From positions 620,001 through 684,000 of the forward strand of contig JBFIES010000001.1 in NCBI GenBank assembly GCA_041603235.1: 64,000 nt of DNA. Direction: 5' to 3'. This DNA is from Panacagrimonas sp041603235 (lineage in GTDB: Bacteria > Pseudomonadota > Gammaproteobacteria > Nevskiales > Nevskiaceae). Below the pieces are notes generated by a model. That model saw nothing but the letters and a program-made list of their open reading frames with translations, did not search any database and was not told where the DNA came from. The position numbers and the translations under genes were made by a program. Shown one piece after another: positions 42,030 to 51,159 of this stretch (position 1 is the first letter of the stretch; each line of letters starts with the position of its first letter).

Positions 42030-43180
42030 GAATCAAGAACAGCCAGTTGTGCGCTGAGCTGTTCATGAAATCGGGTCAGGGCCAACTCGTGACGACCGAA
42101 GCGCAAAGCCCCGTTTGCACCGCTTCGCAGTCCGGTTTGAATGGACTCCATCATCGAGAAATCTTCACCCAGCGTGCGGCGATACAAATCGACATTGCGA
42201 TCCCAGTACTCCCGAGCCCGCTCATCGAGCCGCCCTGGTGGAATCAGTGCAATGTCGATAATCCGCGTGCGCTCAGGCGTGATCGGCTCTATCCGTGTCA
42301 CCTGAGCGTGATCCGGTTGAACCAGAATCATGGTCAGCGGAAAGAAGAAATAGAGAAGATTGCCGTGCTGACGCAGTTCATTAAGCGACTCTGCCGTGCC
42401 ACTGAACTGGCGCAGGGATTCCCTGACGATGAACATGCGCCGGTTCAAGCCATGCTCATCGATGATCTGTGCGTTGTCGGCGAACAGGGGTGCAATACTC
42501 TGTCGATGCGCAATCTTGAAGTGATAGGCCTCGGAAGAGCCCTCAATGACAAGCTTCCAGTTGCAGGCGATTTCAATTTCCCTCGGAGCATAGGCCTGGC
42601 ACGCGTCGAAACCCATCGTACGGAGATCGTCTGAGAAAGGCCCCAGCATGGCCGCCATATCCTCGCCAGACTTGTCTTCTGCGGGGTCAACAATCACCCA
42701 GATCAAACCGGCTCGTTCGACGCAGGGCAATGCACGCAAACCTGTTACATCCTGCTCGGCCTCAGGAAATCCATTGGCATGTGGGACATGCAGGAGTTGG
42801 CCATCGCAGCCATAAGTCCATGCATGGTAGGGGCAGGAAAATTTCCGCTTTCCACATCCCTGCCCTTGTTCCACGAGGCGCGCTCCGCGATGCCGGCAAA
42901 CATTGATGAAAGCACGCACCTGACCTTCATCATCACGGCTAAGCAGCAAGGGCACATCTAGGACATCCCCGGACCACCAGTCTCCTGCATGACTGAGAAT
43001 GCTGCTGGCCAGAACAGCCTGCGGAAAGCGCCGCATCATGCGGCGCTCTGCTTTAAACCGGTCGGGATCCAGATAAAGATCAACCGGAGATGAGGATTCA
43101 CTCTTACCCATCTCCGGCGATCCTGCTTCAAGCACTTTGCGTGCACGGCGCAACAATTCCGCCGTGCCGCGATCACTCAC
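42026..43180 (-). CDS. Rieske [2Fe-2S] ring-hydroxylating oxygenase, large subunit
   Basis: A 384-residue oxygenase alpha subunit. The Rieske cluster ligands are in FINVCRHRGARLVEQG (CxH) and KFSCPYHAWTYGCDGQL (CxxH). The catalytic mononuclear iron site is in VIEGSSEAYHFKIAHRQS, with two histidines spaced by four residues, and the third acidic ligand is probably in DFSMMESIQTGLRS. The family oxidises aromatic rings, steroids or alkyl-ammonium compounds. There is no reductase, ferredoxin or beta subunit nearby, so electrons must come from elsewhere. It overlaps its neighbours by 4 nt on both sides (ACAD upstream, PaaX downstream). Substrate unknown. Confidence 0.9.
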   Translation of the reverse strand: MSDRGTAELLRRARKVLEAGSPEMGKSESSSPVDLYLDPDRFKAERRMMRRFPQAVLASSILSHAGDWWSGDVLDVPLLLSRDDEGQVRAFINVCRHRGARLVEQGQGCGKRKFSCPYHAWTYGCDGQLLHVPHANGFPEAEQDVTGLRALPCVERAGLIWVIVDPAEDKSGEDMAAMLGPFSDDLRTMGFDACQAYAPREIEIACNWKLVIEGSSEAYHFKIAHRQSIAPLFADNAQIIDEHGLNRRMFIVRESLRQFSGTAESLNELRQHGNLLYFFFPLTMILVQPDHAQVTRIEPITPERTRIIDIALIPPGRLDERAREYWDRNVDLYRRTLGEDFSMMESIQTGLRSGANGALRFGRHELALTRFHEQLSAQLAVLDS

Positions 43181-44289
43181 GCCGAAGGTTCCGGCTGCGC
43201 CTCAAAACGGCTCAGATGAAACTCACGGTCACCGTAGCGAATGCTGAATGCGGTCAACTGTCGGAAATAGTGCCCCACATCCAGTTCTTCGGTCATGCCG
43301 ATACCACCATGCAACTGCACCGCCTGCTGTGCGACAAATTTTGAGGTCTTGCACAGGTGCGCCTTCGCCGCCGAGACCGCTCGCATGCGTTCGGCAGTGT
43401 TGTCGCTATCCGCCTTGGACGAGGCCATCATCACCATCGACCGTGATTGCTCAATCTCTATGAACATATCCACTACACGGTGCTGCAGGACCTGAAAGCT
43501 GCCGATAGGCACGCCAAACTGCTTTCGCGTCCGCAGGTAGTTGGTCGTGCGTTCAAGCAGTGCCGTCATCCCGCCCAGCACCTGAGCGCAGGACACGACA
43601 GCAGCCCGGTCCAGCGCTCGCTCCAGAGTTTCCAGATTTCCGACCTGCGCATCCGAGGACACGCTGACCTTGTCCAGCAGCAAGTTGGCGGCTGTTCCGC
43701 CGCCAAGCACATCGTAGGCATCAATACTCAGGCCAGGAGCATTCCGGGGCACCAGATACAAGCCAACGGTATCGCCAGTCCTGGCGCTGACGATCAGATG
43801 CGCGGCATTGGGCGCATTGAATACGCAATGCTTGCTTCCGGTGATAAGAAATTTGTCGTCAGCCGCCTGGGCCGTGGTTTCGCAGAACCGAGGATCGAAT
43901 CGACCCGCTCGTTCGGCATAGGCCACAGCCAGTTGCTCACTGCCCTCTGCCACTTTGCCAAGCAATGCCTCGTGCTTCTGGGCAGCGGATTCACTGAATA
44001 CTGAGCAGGGCAGCAGCGCGCCGGCCACAAAAGGTTCGATCACCAATCCCGCGCCTAGAGCCTCGGCAACCAGCGCCATATCAAGTGTCGCGCCGCCAAA
44101 ACCGCCCGCCGCTTCCGGCACAGCCAGTGACAACCAGCCAAACTCTGCAAACTGCTTCCAGATATCAGGGTGGCACTGACCATCAGCCTCCAGCGACTTC
44201 TTGTATTGGTCCAGACCGCAAGCCTTCTGTGCAAACTTGACCGCGCTGTCCTGCAGAATCTCCTGTTCGGAGCTGAAAGTTAAATCCAT
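43177..44289 (-). CDS. Acyl-CoA dehydrogenase, small/partner type
   Basis: A 370-residue acyl-CoA dehydrogenase. The N-terminal domain has EFGWLSLAVPEAAGGFGGAT, and the C-terminal domain has FGVPIGSFQVLQHRVVDMFI and QAVQLHGGIGMTEELDVGHY. It ends FRQLTAFSIRYGDREFHLSR, lacking the YEGTxxI region that carries the catalytic glutamate of the common FadE/MCAD enzymes. This shortened form is often the partner subunit of a heterotetrameric enzyme, as in steroid side-chain degradation. It follows the larger dehydrogenase by 15 nt, consistent with an alpha2beta2 complex; this is inference. Confidence 0.88.
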   Translation of the reverse strand: MDLTFSSEQEILQDSAVKFAQKACGLDQYKKSLEADGQCHPDIWKQFAEFGWLSLAVPEAAGGFGGATLDMALVAEALGAGLVIEPFVAGALLPCSVFSESAAQKHEALLGKVAEGSEQLAVAYAERAGRFDPRFCETTAQAADDKFLITGSKHCVFNAPNAAHLIVSARTGDTVGLYLVPRNAPGLSIDAYDVLGGGTAANLLLDKVSVSSDAQVGNLETLERALDRAAVVSCAQVLGGMTALLERTTNYLRTRKQFGVPIGSFQVLQHRVVDMFIEIEQSRSMVMMASSKADSDNTAERMRAVSAAKAHLCKTSKFVAQQAVQLHGGIGMTEELDVGHYFRQLTAFSIRYGDREFHLSRFEAQPEPSA

Positions 44290-44304
44290 TTTTCTGATCT
44301 CCGA

Positions 44305-45462
44305 TTAAAGTCCGATGAGAATTTTGGCCAGCACGTTTTTCTGAATCTCGTTGCTGCCGCCGTAGATGGAAGCGGCACGCATGAAGTTGTAGCGCGCCGT
44401 TGCTGTCTGATACGCAGGATCAACGCCTTCCACCTGCTTATGCCAGGCCATGGCATCGTGCCCCCCGAACTCAACGAAAGCTTCCGTCGCGGCCTGCTGC
44501 CACTCAGTGCCCTTCACCTTCAGGCCAGAGGACTCGGGCCCCGGAGATTCGCCCTGATCCATGCGCGCCAGGGTTCGCAGGTTGGTGTACTCGAGCGCCA
44601 TCAGGTCCAGTTCGAGCTCGGTCAGACGACGACGCGCATGCGGGTCTTCCTTGAGCACCGGATCGCGCGCCACCGTCGCCTTGAGTTTTGCCAATTGCGC
44701 CTTGTTGTCAGCCACCCCAGCGATGCCGGTGCGCTCATGCGTGAGCAGGTACTTGGCAATAGCCCAACCCTGTCCTTCTTCGCCCACCAGATTTTCCACC
44801 GGCACTTCGACGTCAGTGAAAAACACTTCATTGAGATGATGGTGGCCATCGATGGTAACGATCGGTCGAACCTCCACGCCCTTGGAATTCATGTCGAACA
44901 GGAGAAATGAAATGCCCTTCTGCTTGGCTCCTTCGTTACTGGTCCTGACCAGACAGAAAATCTTGTCCGCCCAATGCGCCTGGGTGGTCCAGATTTTTTG
45001 CCCGTTGACGATGTACTTGTCTCCAGAGCGCACTGCCGTTGTCTTGAGACTGGCCAGATCTGAACCCGAGCCCGGTTCCGAGTAACCCTGACACCAGATG
45101 TCCTCAACGTTGGCGATCGCTGGCAGATAGCGCTTCTTCTGCTCTTCGGTTCCAAACTTCATGAGTACCGGCGCCAGCATCATCAGGCCAAACGGACTGG
45201 TTCCGGGCGCCCCTGCGCGTGCGCGCTCTGTCTCAAAAATATCGCGCTGCGTCGCCGTCCAGCCGGTTCCGCCGTATTCCTTGGGCCAGGCAAATGTCAG
45301 CCAGCCCTTCTTGGCCAGCTTGCGCTCCCAGTCAAACTGGACATCTTTCTCGGCACGGTAACCGGGCGCTGCACCGCGCGGCCTCTGGTCAACATTGGCC
45401 TCCATCCACTGACGTACCTCGTCACGGAAAGCCTCGTCTTCTGGCGAATAATCAAAGTTCAC
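44305..45462 (-). CDS. Acyl-CoA dehydrogenase, larger type
   Basis: A 385-residue flavoenzyme. It begins VNFDYSPEDEAFRDEVRQWM with WLTFAWPKEYGGTGWTATQR, has IWCQGYSEPGSGSDLASLKT and YIVNGQKIWTTQAHWADKIF as the FAD/substrate core, and ends ARYNFMRAASIYGGSNEIQK. At the position of the usual catalytic glutamate (IYEGT) it has IYGGS, as in FadE-type subunits that use a glutamate elsewhere. The start is GTG at 45462 with GGAG 9 nt upstream. It is the first gene of operon A, divergent from the AidB-like gene. Confidence 0.9.
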   Translation of the reverse strand: MNFDYSPEDEAFRDEVRQWMEANVDQRPRGAAPGYRAEKDVQFDWERKLAKKGWLTFAWPKEYGGTGWTATQRDIFETERARAGAPGTSPFGLMMLAPVLMKFGTEEQKKRYLPAIANVEDIWCQGYSEPGSGSDLASLKTTAVRSGDKYIVNGQKIWTTQAHWADKIFCLVRTSNEGAKQKGISFLLFDMNSKGVEVRPIVTIDGHHHLNEVFFTDVEVPVENLVGEEGQGWAIAKYLLTHERTGIAGVADNKAQLAKLKATVARDPVLKEDPHARRRLTELELDLMALEYTNLRTLARMDQGESPGPESSGLKVKGTEWQQAATEAFVEFGGHDAMAWHKQVEGVDPAYQTATARYNFMRAASIYGGSNEIQKNVLAKILIGL

Positions 45463-45502
45463 ACGATTTCTCCGAAGTTTGCATTTGCAATTCCTGAACA
45501 AC

Positions 45503-45551
45503 GCGAACATTACACTTTTCGAATATGGATGTCATCATATGTAATATTCGC
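45503..45551. promoter_or_regulatory. Candidate operator between operon A and the AidB-like gene
   Basis: Arms GCGAACATTACA (45503-45514) and TGTAATATTCGC (45540-45551): a 12-nt inverted repeat matching at 11 of 12 positions, spacer 25 nt, within the 130-bp divergent region. Likely a binding site for a regulator of both sides, possibly the PaaX-type protein; identity is not shown. Confidence 0.5.
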
Positions 45552-45592
45552 ACAGGCCTCTCGTTCGCCTCCCGCACAAGGATGAAAAGACC

Positions 45593-47236
45593 ATGAGCTC
45601 GATCCATACAACCGCGACCCATGAAGTCAGCAATCAGGCCGCGCCCATCGGCGACTACAACCTGTACACCACAGACCTGGCTCTGATCGAAAGCATCGAA
45701 CGCGAAGGCGGAGGCTGGGCAGCAGCACAGCTGGAGGAATTTGGCGCGGTCACCGGCGGCGAAACCATGGCACTGGGATACACCGCAAACGAAAACCCGC
45801 CCAAGCTGCGCGCCTTTGATCGCTATGGCCATCGCATTGATGAAGTCGAGTTTCATCCGGCCTATCACCGGGTGATGGAAATAGCGATGAAACACGGCGT
45901 CCATGCCTTCGCCTGGCGACATGCCGACACTGTTGGGGCGCACGTTGCTCGAGCGGGCTTGAGTTACCTGCACGCACAGGCCGAAGCAGGCACCGGCTGC
46001 CCTTTAACCATGACCCATTCGGCAGTGCCTGCACTGAAGCATTCAAACACTTTAGCTGCGGCCTGGCTGCCAAAGATCAATGCACTGGAATACGACCCGC
46101 GCACCGTGCACATGGAGCAAAAGAAGAGTTGCACTATCGGCATGGGCATGACGGAAAAACAGGGCGGCTCGGACGTGCGCAGCAATACTACAACCGCCGT
46201 CCCGCAAGCAGACGGCAGCTATCAGATTACCGGGCACAAGTGGTTTTTCTCGGCGCCCATGTGCGATGCCTGGCTGGTGCTGGCCAGAACCGATGCCGGC
46301 ATCGGCTGTTTTCTGATGCCCAAGATCCATCCGGATGGCACGCGCAACACCATTCATATCCAGCGCCTGAAAGACAAGCTCGGAGATCGCAGTAATGCCT
46401 CGTCCGAAGTGGAATTTCGCCAGGCCTACGCGCAGCGCGTCGGAGAAGAAGGCCGCGGCATCCAGACCATCCTGGAAATGGTGGCGCTCACTCGCCTGGA
46501 TTGCATGATCGGATCATCTGCCCTGATGCGACAGGCCACGGTGCAGGCGATCCACCATACGCGCCATCGCAAGGCTTTTGGCAAGCCACTGATTGAACAT
46601 GCCCTGATGCGCAATGTACTGGCAGACCTTGCATTGGAATCCGAGGCCGCCATCGCTTTGACCATGCGCGTGGCGCGCGCGGTCGACGCCAGTGAACGCG
46701 ACGCGGGCGAAGCCGCTTTTGCACGTATTGCAACCGCGATCGGGAAGTACTGGATTTGCAAACGCGCCCCTACACTGGTCAATGAAGCGCAGGAATGTCT
46801 GGGCGGCGCAGGCTTTGTTGAAGAGAGCAATCTGCCACGCCTGTATCGTCAGGCACCGCTCAACTCGATCTGGGAGGGCAGCGGCAACATTCAATGTCTT
46901 GATGTCCTGCGCGCCATTTCCAAGGAACCGGAAACGCGTGAAGCCCTGTTTGCAGAACTCATGCGCGAACGCGGACAAAGCCCTGATTTGGATCGCGAGG
47001 TCAGCTGGCTGCAGCAGGCCTTTGATGACCGCAGCACCATCGAGATGCGCAGCCGCATGCTGGTGGAGAGAACCGCACTGGCCTTGCAGGCCAGCATCCT
47101 GCTTGGTGCCGGCAACGCGGATATTGCCGATGCTTTCTGTCGCAGCAGACTGGCCAATGAACACGGTTTAGCGTTTGGCACCTTGCCAGCCGATTTGCCA
47201 ATGGATGCCATCATCTCACGCAGTTTTGCTGCCTGA
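45593..47236 (+). CDS. AidB-like acyl-CoA dehydrogenase
   Basis: A 547-residue protein of the AidB branch. Motifs: EFHPAYHRVMEIAMKHGVHA, GCPLTMTHSAVPALKH, CTIGMGMTEKQGGSDVRSNT, YQITGHKWFFSAPMCDAWLV and the terminal LGGAGFVEESNLPRLYRQAP with NSIWEGSGNIQCLDVLRAIS. The group includes E. coli AidB (alkylation response, DNA binding) and many catabolic dehydrogenases. Length matches AidB (about 541). It is divergent from operon A and distant from the Ada genes, so a catabolic role alongside operon A is at least as likely as a DNA-protection one. Confidence 0.87.
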   Translation: MSSIHTTATHEVSNQAAPIGDYNLYTTDLALIESIEREGGGWAAAQLEEFGAVTGGETMALGYTANENPPKLRAFDRYGHRIDEVEFHPAYHRVMEIAMKHGVHAFAWRHADTVGAHVARAGLSYLHAQAEAGTGCPLTMTHSAVPALKHSNTLAAAWLPKINALEYDPRTVHMEQKKSCTIGMGMTEKQGGSDVRSNTTTAVPQADGSYQITGHKWFFSAPMCDAWLVLARTDAGIGCFLMPKIHPDGTRNTIHIQRLKDKLGDRSNASSEVEFRQAYAQRVGEEGRGIQTILEMVALTRLDCMIGSSALMRQATVQAIHHTRHRKAFGKPLIEHALMRNVLADLALESEAAIALTMRVARAVDASERDAGEAAFARIATAIGKYWICKRAPTLVNEAQECLGGAGFVEESNLPRLYRQAPLNSIWEGSGNIQCLDVLRAISKEPETREALFAELMRERGQSPDLDREVSWLQQAFDDRSTIEMRSRMLVERTALALQASILLGAGNADIADAFCRSRLANEHGLAFGTLPADLPMDAIISRSFAA

Positions 47237-47369
47237 TGCTCAGACAGGCCACATTGCAGAGGGACAAAGACTGAACAGATAAGCGCTTCGGGATATTCTT
47301 TGGGCAAACGGGAAGGCTGTTTCCCACAACTACATCGCCCTCTGCCTCGAGTACGCCGCAGCCCTGATC

Positions 47370-49961
47370 ATGAACTCTCCGCTGTCGACGACACTCTGGT
47401 CCGGCCTTCTATTACTCACCGCGCCCCGCTTCTCGTTGTTCTTCTATGAGCACCTGCTGGACCCCAGCTTCGAGACCGCACCGCGGTCAAGCGTCATCGC
47501 CCTGACCTATCTGAGCCTGGCCGTGCTGGGCATCATTCTGTTTGCGACGCGATGCAAGCAGCGCACACCAGTGCTCTTGATATTCGCTACGCTCGCATTG
47601 ATTCTCCAATGGCAGTGGTCTTTTTTTGGCTGGGCGCGTCTGCTGCTCTTGTTCAGTACGATCCTGATTTCGATTCTTGTTGTCGAGATCATCCGGCAGA
47701 ACCGCTCACTCGTAAGCGAGCTCAAAGTCCAGGGCGACAAACCTGTTGCCTTGCTACTGACCAGCGCCCGACTGTGGTCGCCCCTGCTGCTGGTACTGGC
47801 TGCCGGCATCTACGCCAACATCCAACTCTCGCAATGGTTTGACCGGGCGGTCTATCAGGCAACCCCTATCGATCGCTACTGCCAGATCAGCACCCCTTCG
47901 CGTGTCTCTGTCGTGCCTTGCACGGATCTGGATCCAGAAGAACTGATTGATCGACAGAAACCTCTGGATTTCGAGCAGGCGGTGCGCCTCAGAATCGAAT
48001 CTCTATTCCTGGAACGAGGCCGCGAGTTGTTGCGTCGTGCCAGCGAGGAGGGGCTCAGCGCCCGCGCGCTTGCCGGAGAACTCAAGCCATCACGCATTCT
48101 CAATCTCGGCAATGAGCCAGACCCTGCGGACGCCCTGATTCGGAGCGACAAGAAAGCCAGCGAACTCAAGAAAAAACTGAGCAAGGCCCAACGCGCAGTC
48201 CACGAATTGAAGATATCCAAGGCTGGGATACCACCCGTCATGCGCCTGGTCATCCTTCAGGTCTATCAGAAGGAAAAAGAGCGCCGCCAGAATTTGGTCA
48301 ACGGTATTGAACGCGCCCTGAGCAAACGCGTCAGTCTGCTCCGCAAGAACGCAAAGGATCAGGAAGCTGCCAGTGCGCTGGGCCGTACGCGACAACTGCA
48401 GCGACTGCTGGCACTGCGTCTGGACCGGCTTCGCTTCTCTATACGCCTTCCAAAACCGTCGGAGGATCAAAACGCTCAACTGGCGTTTCTGATTCGTGCA
48501 CTCGACCAGCTGGAGCAGCGGGTCACACCGGAGGCCGTCAGGGTCCTGAAATCCGCCAAAGAACCTGACATCGTCTATTCCCTGCTGCACATGGACAGAC
48601 TCTGCTCGGTAGCGTCGCTTGACGAAACAGTTCTGGATGCTGAGTCCAAACCGAGCCTGAAGAACAAGGGCGAGTTTGCCTGCATCAGGGAAGATCAGGC
48701 GTTGTTGCCGCAACAATCAATGGATATCGGCCTGAAGCTGAGTACCGACTACTCCATCGATCGCTGGCAGATCGAAAGCGAGCGCAGCGGCATGCGCAAG
48801 TTGCGCGAGCTGTCCAGGCATAACTTCCGCACCGGCGCAGAGGCCGCGCAAGCACTCAAGGACTCAGGCGGCGTCATACCCAAGACCATCGATCTCGGAC
48901 GCAAGGATTGCCATCTGGTCCTGCGTCCCGGCAACTGCATCAGCAATCTTGCCAAGCACCACACGGAAGCCACTTTCTTTGAAATCAGGTCGGGCGCCGC
49001 AAGCGACATCACAGACAAAATAGATGGCCTGCAGAAAGCCAGTACCGAATCGGTTGATGATCAGATCGTCAATGCTCGCATTCACCTGTACGAAACCCTG
49101 GACGCAACCGCACGAAACCTGAAGGCGGCGGTTGAACGCGCGGATCAGGTCGCTGGCGTTGTGTCCATTGTGCTCGCGGTTCTGATGGTGCTGGCGGCCA
49201 TCAAGAGCTTCATGTACGTGCTGGCGACGCGTGTGTTCGACACCTCGGGGGCATCACGCATCGACTTTGAAGCCAGCTCCAACGCTCAAGGCAACTACGA
49301 AGCCGGCAGCTCCTTCGATATTCCGCGTAGCTTTAGCGAGCCTTTGATTACCAAGGTCACACTGGACAACCAGGAGAACAGCAAGGTGCTGGCGCCCTGG
49401 CCGTGGGCTGCACCGATTGGGCGGATCCTGCACGGCGCGTACTTCTTGTTCACGCGCGGCAGCCATTTTTCGGACGGTGCCCAGCCCATGCACTTTTCTC
49501 GCGCCAACGGTCAGCACATCGTGAAATGGAATCTCGTAGAAGGCGAGGAAGTCATTTTCAACTACCGTAATTTCTTCGGTGCAAGCGCAAACATTGAGTT
49601 GAAAACCATCGTGAGCCTTCGGCTCTCAACCATTCTGCTGGGGCGCTTCATCTTCCACAGCGCGCGATGCACGAGTGGCGATGGTTGCCTGCTCCTGACG
49701 GTAAAGGGCACCGTCACCGATCACCGGAGAACCGACTCCACGCCGCTGGAGCGCCTGATCGCCTGGAACAAGCACACGCGGTTTCGCGTTGCCAGTGCGG
49801 GCACCATGAAGTCAGTTTTCTTCGATGGTTTCACCGTCGTGAGAGAAAAAGAGGAAAGCGGCGAACCCAGCGGCCTGATGGTGGTTGAGGCCATTGGCGA
49901 CGACCGCAATGTCTTCAGCGGCGCGGCGCAGTTCATCAAGACTCTCTTCCTGCCGTTCTGA
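47370..49961 (+). CDS. Large membrane protein of unknown function
   Basis: An 863-residue protein I do not recognise. It has four or five N-terminal hydrophobic helices in residues 1-155 (for example YLSLAVLGIILFA, PVLLIFATLALILQWQW, LLLLFSTILISILVVEII, PLLLVLAAGIYANIQL). A long charged, coiled-coil-rich region (about 190-590, with KKASELKKKLSKAQRAVHEL) follows. A further helix lies at about 594-616 (VAGVVSIVLAVLMVLAAIKS). A beta-rich C-terminal domain follows from about 690, with QHIVKWNLVEGEEVIFNYRN and CTSGDGCLLLTVKGTV, vaguely reminiscent of AIM24-type domains. Six cysteines lie in the large loop. It stands alone, with no operon partner, and ends 2 nt from the convergent AraC-type gene. 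Confidence 0.7.
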   Translation: MNSPLSTTLWSGLLLLTAPRFSLFFYEHLLDPSFETAPRSSVIALTYLSLAVLGIILFATRCKQRTPVLLIFATLALILQWQWSFFGWARLLLLFSTILISILVVEIIRQNRSLVSELKVQGDKPVALLLTSARLWSPLLLVLAAGIYANIQLSQWFDRAVYQATPIDRYCQISTPSRVSVVPCTDLDPEELIDRQKPLDFEQAVRLRIESLFLERGRELLRRASEEGLSARALAGELKPSRILNLGNEPDPADALIRSDKKASELKKKLSKAQRAVHELKISKAGIPPVMRLVILQVYQKEKERRQNLVNGIERALSKRVSLLRKNAKDQEAASALGRTRQLQRLLALRLDRLRFSIRLPKPSEDQNAQLAFLIRALDQLEQRVTPEAVRVLKSAKEPDIVYSLLHMDRLCSVASLDETVLDAESKPSLKNKGEFACIREDQALLPQQSMDIGLKLSTDYSIDRWQIESERSGMRKLRELSRHNFRTGAEAAQALKDSGGVIPKTIDLGRKDCHLVLRPGNCISNLAKHHTEATFFEIRSGAASDITDKIDGLQKASTESVDDQIVNARIHLYETLDATARNLKAAVERADQVAGVVSIVLAVLMVLAAIKSFMYVLATRVFDTSGASRIDFEASSNAQGNYEAGSSFDIPRSFSEPLITKVTLDNQENSKVLAPWPWAAPIGRILHGAYFLFTRGSHFSDGAQPMHFSRANGQHIVKWNLVEGEEVIFNYRNFFGASANIELKTIVSLRLSTILLGRFIFHSARCTSGDGCLLLTVKGTVTDHRRTDSTPLERLIAWNKHTRFRVASAGTMKSVFFDGFTVVREKEESGEPSGLMVVEAIGDDRNVFSGAAQFIKTLFLPF

Positions 49962-49963
49962 GT

Positions 49964-51043
49964 TCAGTTCAGCGAGGACGTCAATCCTGGTGCGCGCCCA
50001 CGACGGGACTGCCCAACCGAGCGCTTGTACTCTGACGGCGACACACCGCAAACCCGCTTGAATATCCCGCGAAAATGCGTGACGTCGGAGTAGCCAATGT
50101 GCGCGGCCACTTCCTGCGTATTGCACCAACCTTGCTCGATCAGACGTTTCGCAAGATCAATCCTCAGTCCTTGCAGATAGGCCATGGGCGAGCTTCCAGT
50201 GCTCTGCTTGAATCGACGGATGAAATTTCGTGGACTCATGCCGACCTCTCGTGCCACGTCCTCAAGAACAACGCCTAGTGAGAAACTGCGTTGAATCATC
50301 TGCTGAGCCTTGGCAATACGCTTGTCAACGGACAGAGCGCGCTTGGCAACGGCACCGAACTCCGGCTGACTGGACCTAGGCATCTCGACCAGCAGGGCCT
50401 TGGCGCATTCAACCGCCGTCTTGCGATCTGCAAACACTTCCACCAGATGTATCGCCAAGTCCAGGGCTGCGTACACCCCGCCGCCGCAGTAGACGCGCTT
50501 GCCTTCCGTGACCATGGCGCGACCTTTCCAGGATGTGCGCGGGTAGCGTCTTGCAAACTCGGGGATCAGACTCCAGTGCGTCGTTGCCTGCGCACCGTCG
50601 AGCACCCCTGCCTCCGCAAGAATGGCGACTCCGGAACATACTGCAGCCACACTGGCGCCAGATCGATAACGTCGGCGGACGAAGTCGACGACGCGTCCAT
50701 TGTTCTCCAGCAAGGCATCGATGTCAGGACCACCAGAAGATATGAAAATCAGGTCTGCTGATGAAATCTCATCGAGTGCGTGATCAAGTTTGAGCGAGAC
50801 ACCGTCGCCCATTCGCGTCGCCTTTCCATCCAAAGAGACGGTACGGATGCTGAAACGAGGCAGGACAGGGTCACCCGTCAATTCCTGCCAGGTGACACCA
50901 GCCGCATTGAAGACTTCCAGAGGACCTACTGCAGTGGATGCATGCCCCCCGGCCAGTGCAATCAGAACAACCTCCGGTGGCTTCGACTTTCGTCGTCGGG
51001 TGATTCGCTGTGGTTTGGCAGATATGTCCATGACTGTTGTCAT
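49964..51043 (-). CDS. GlxA/FtrA-family AraC-type transcriptional regulator
   Basis: About 359 residues. The N-terminal DJ-1/PfpI-like domain has VVLIALAGGHASTAVGPLEV, LIFISSGGPDIDALLENN and SVAAVCSGVAILAEAGVLDG (the nucleophile-elbow-like cysteine in AVCSG). The C-terminal AraC domain has DVAREVGMSPRNFIRRFKQS and EVAAHIGYSDVTHFRGIFKR. Regulators of this class respond to metabolites such as betaine, arginine or aldehydes. The start is ambiguous between ATGs at 51052, 51043 and 51031. It is divergent from the GFA gene (51160), a plausible target. Confidence 0.9.
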   Translation of the reverse strand: MTTVMDISAKPQRITRRRKSKPPEVVLIALAGGHASTAVGPLEVFNAAGVTWQELTGDPVLPRFSIRTVSLDGKATRMGDGVSLKLDHALDEISSADLIFISSGGPDIDALLENNGRVVDFVRRRYRSGASVAAVCSGVAILAEAGVLDGAQATTHWSLIPEFARRYPRTSWKGRAMVTEGKRVYCGGGVYAALDLAIHLVEVFADRKTAVECAKALLVEMPRSSQPEFGAVAKRALSVDKRIAKAQQMIQRSFSLGVVLEDVAREVGMSPRNFIRRFKQSTGSSPMAYLQGLRIDLAKRLIEQGWCNTQEVAAHIGYSDVTHFRGIFKRVCGVSPSEYKRSVGQSRRGRAPGLTSSLN

Positions 51044-51159
51044 TATTGCCATCTGGCCACAGGTCTGCCAAGTCGCGAAGATGACAGGGCAGAACCCACC
51101 CACTTGTAACAGCCCTTTGGGAATGCGCCGGGCTGAAAGGCATATCGAGGAGATCTCTC

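Noticed and set aside
42026..43180. Identification of the Rieske protein as 3-ketosteroid 9-alpha-hydroxylase (KshA)
   Set aside because: The Rieske motif context and N-terminus resemble the general ring-hydroxylating group more than KshA; substrate cannot be read from sequence.
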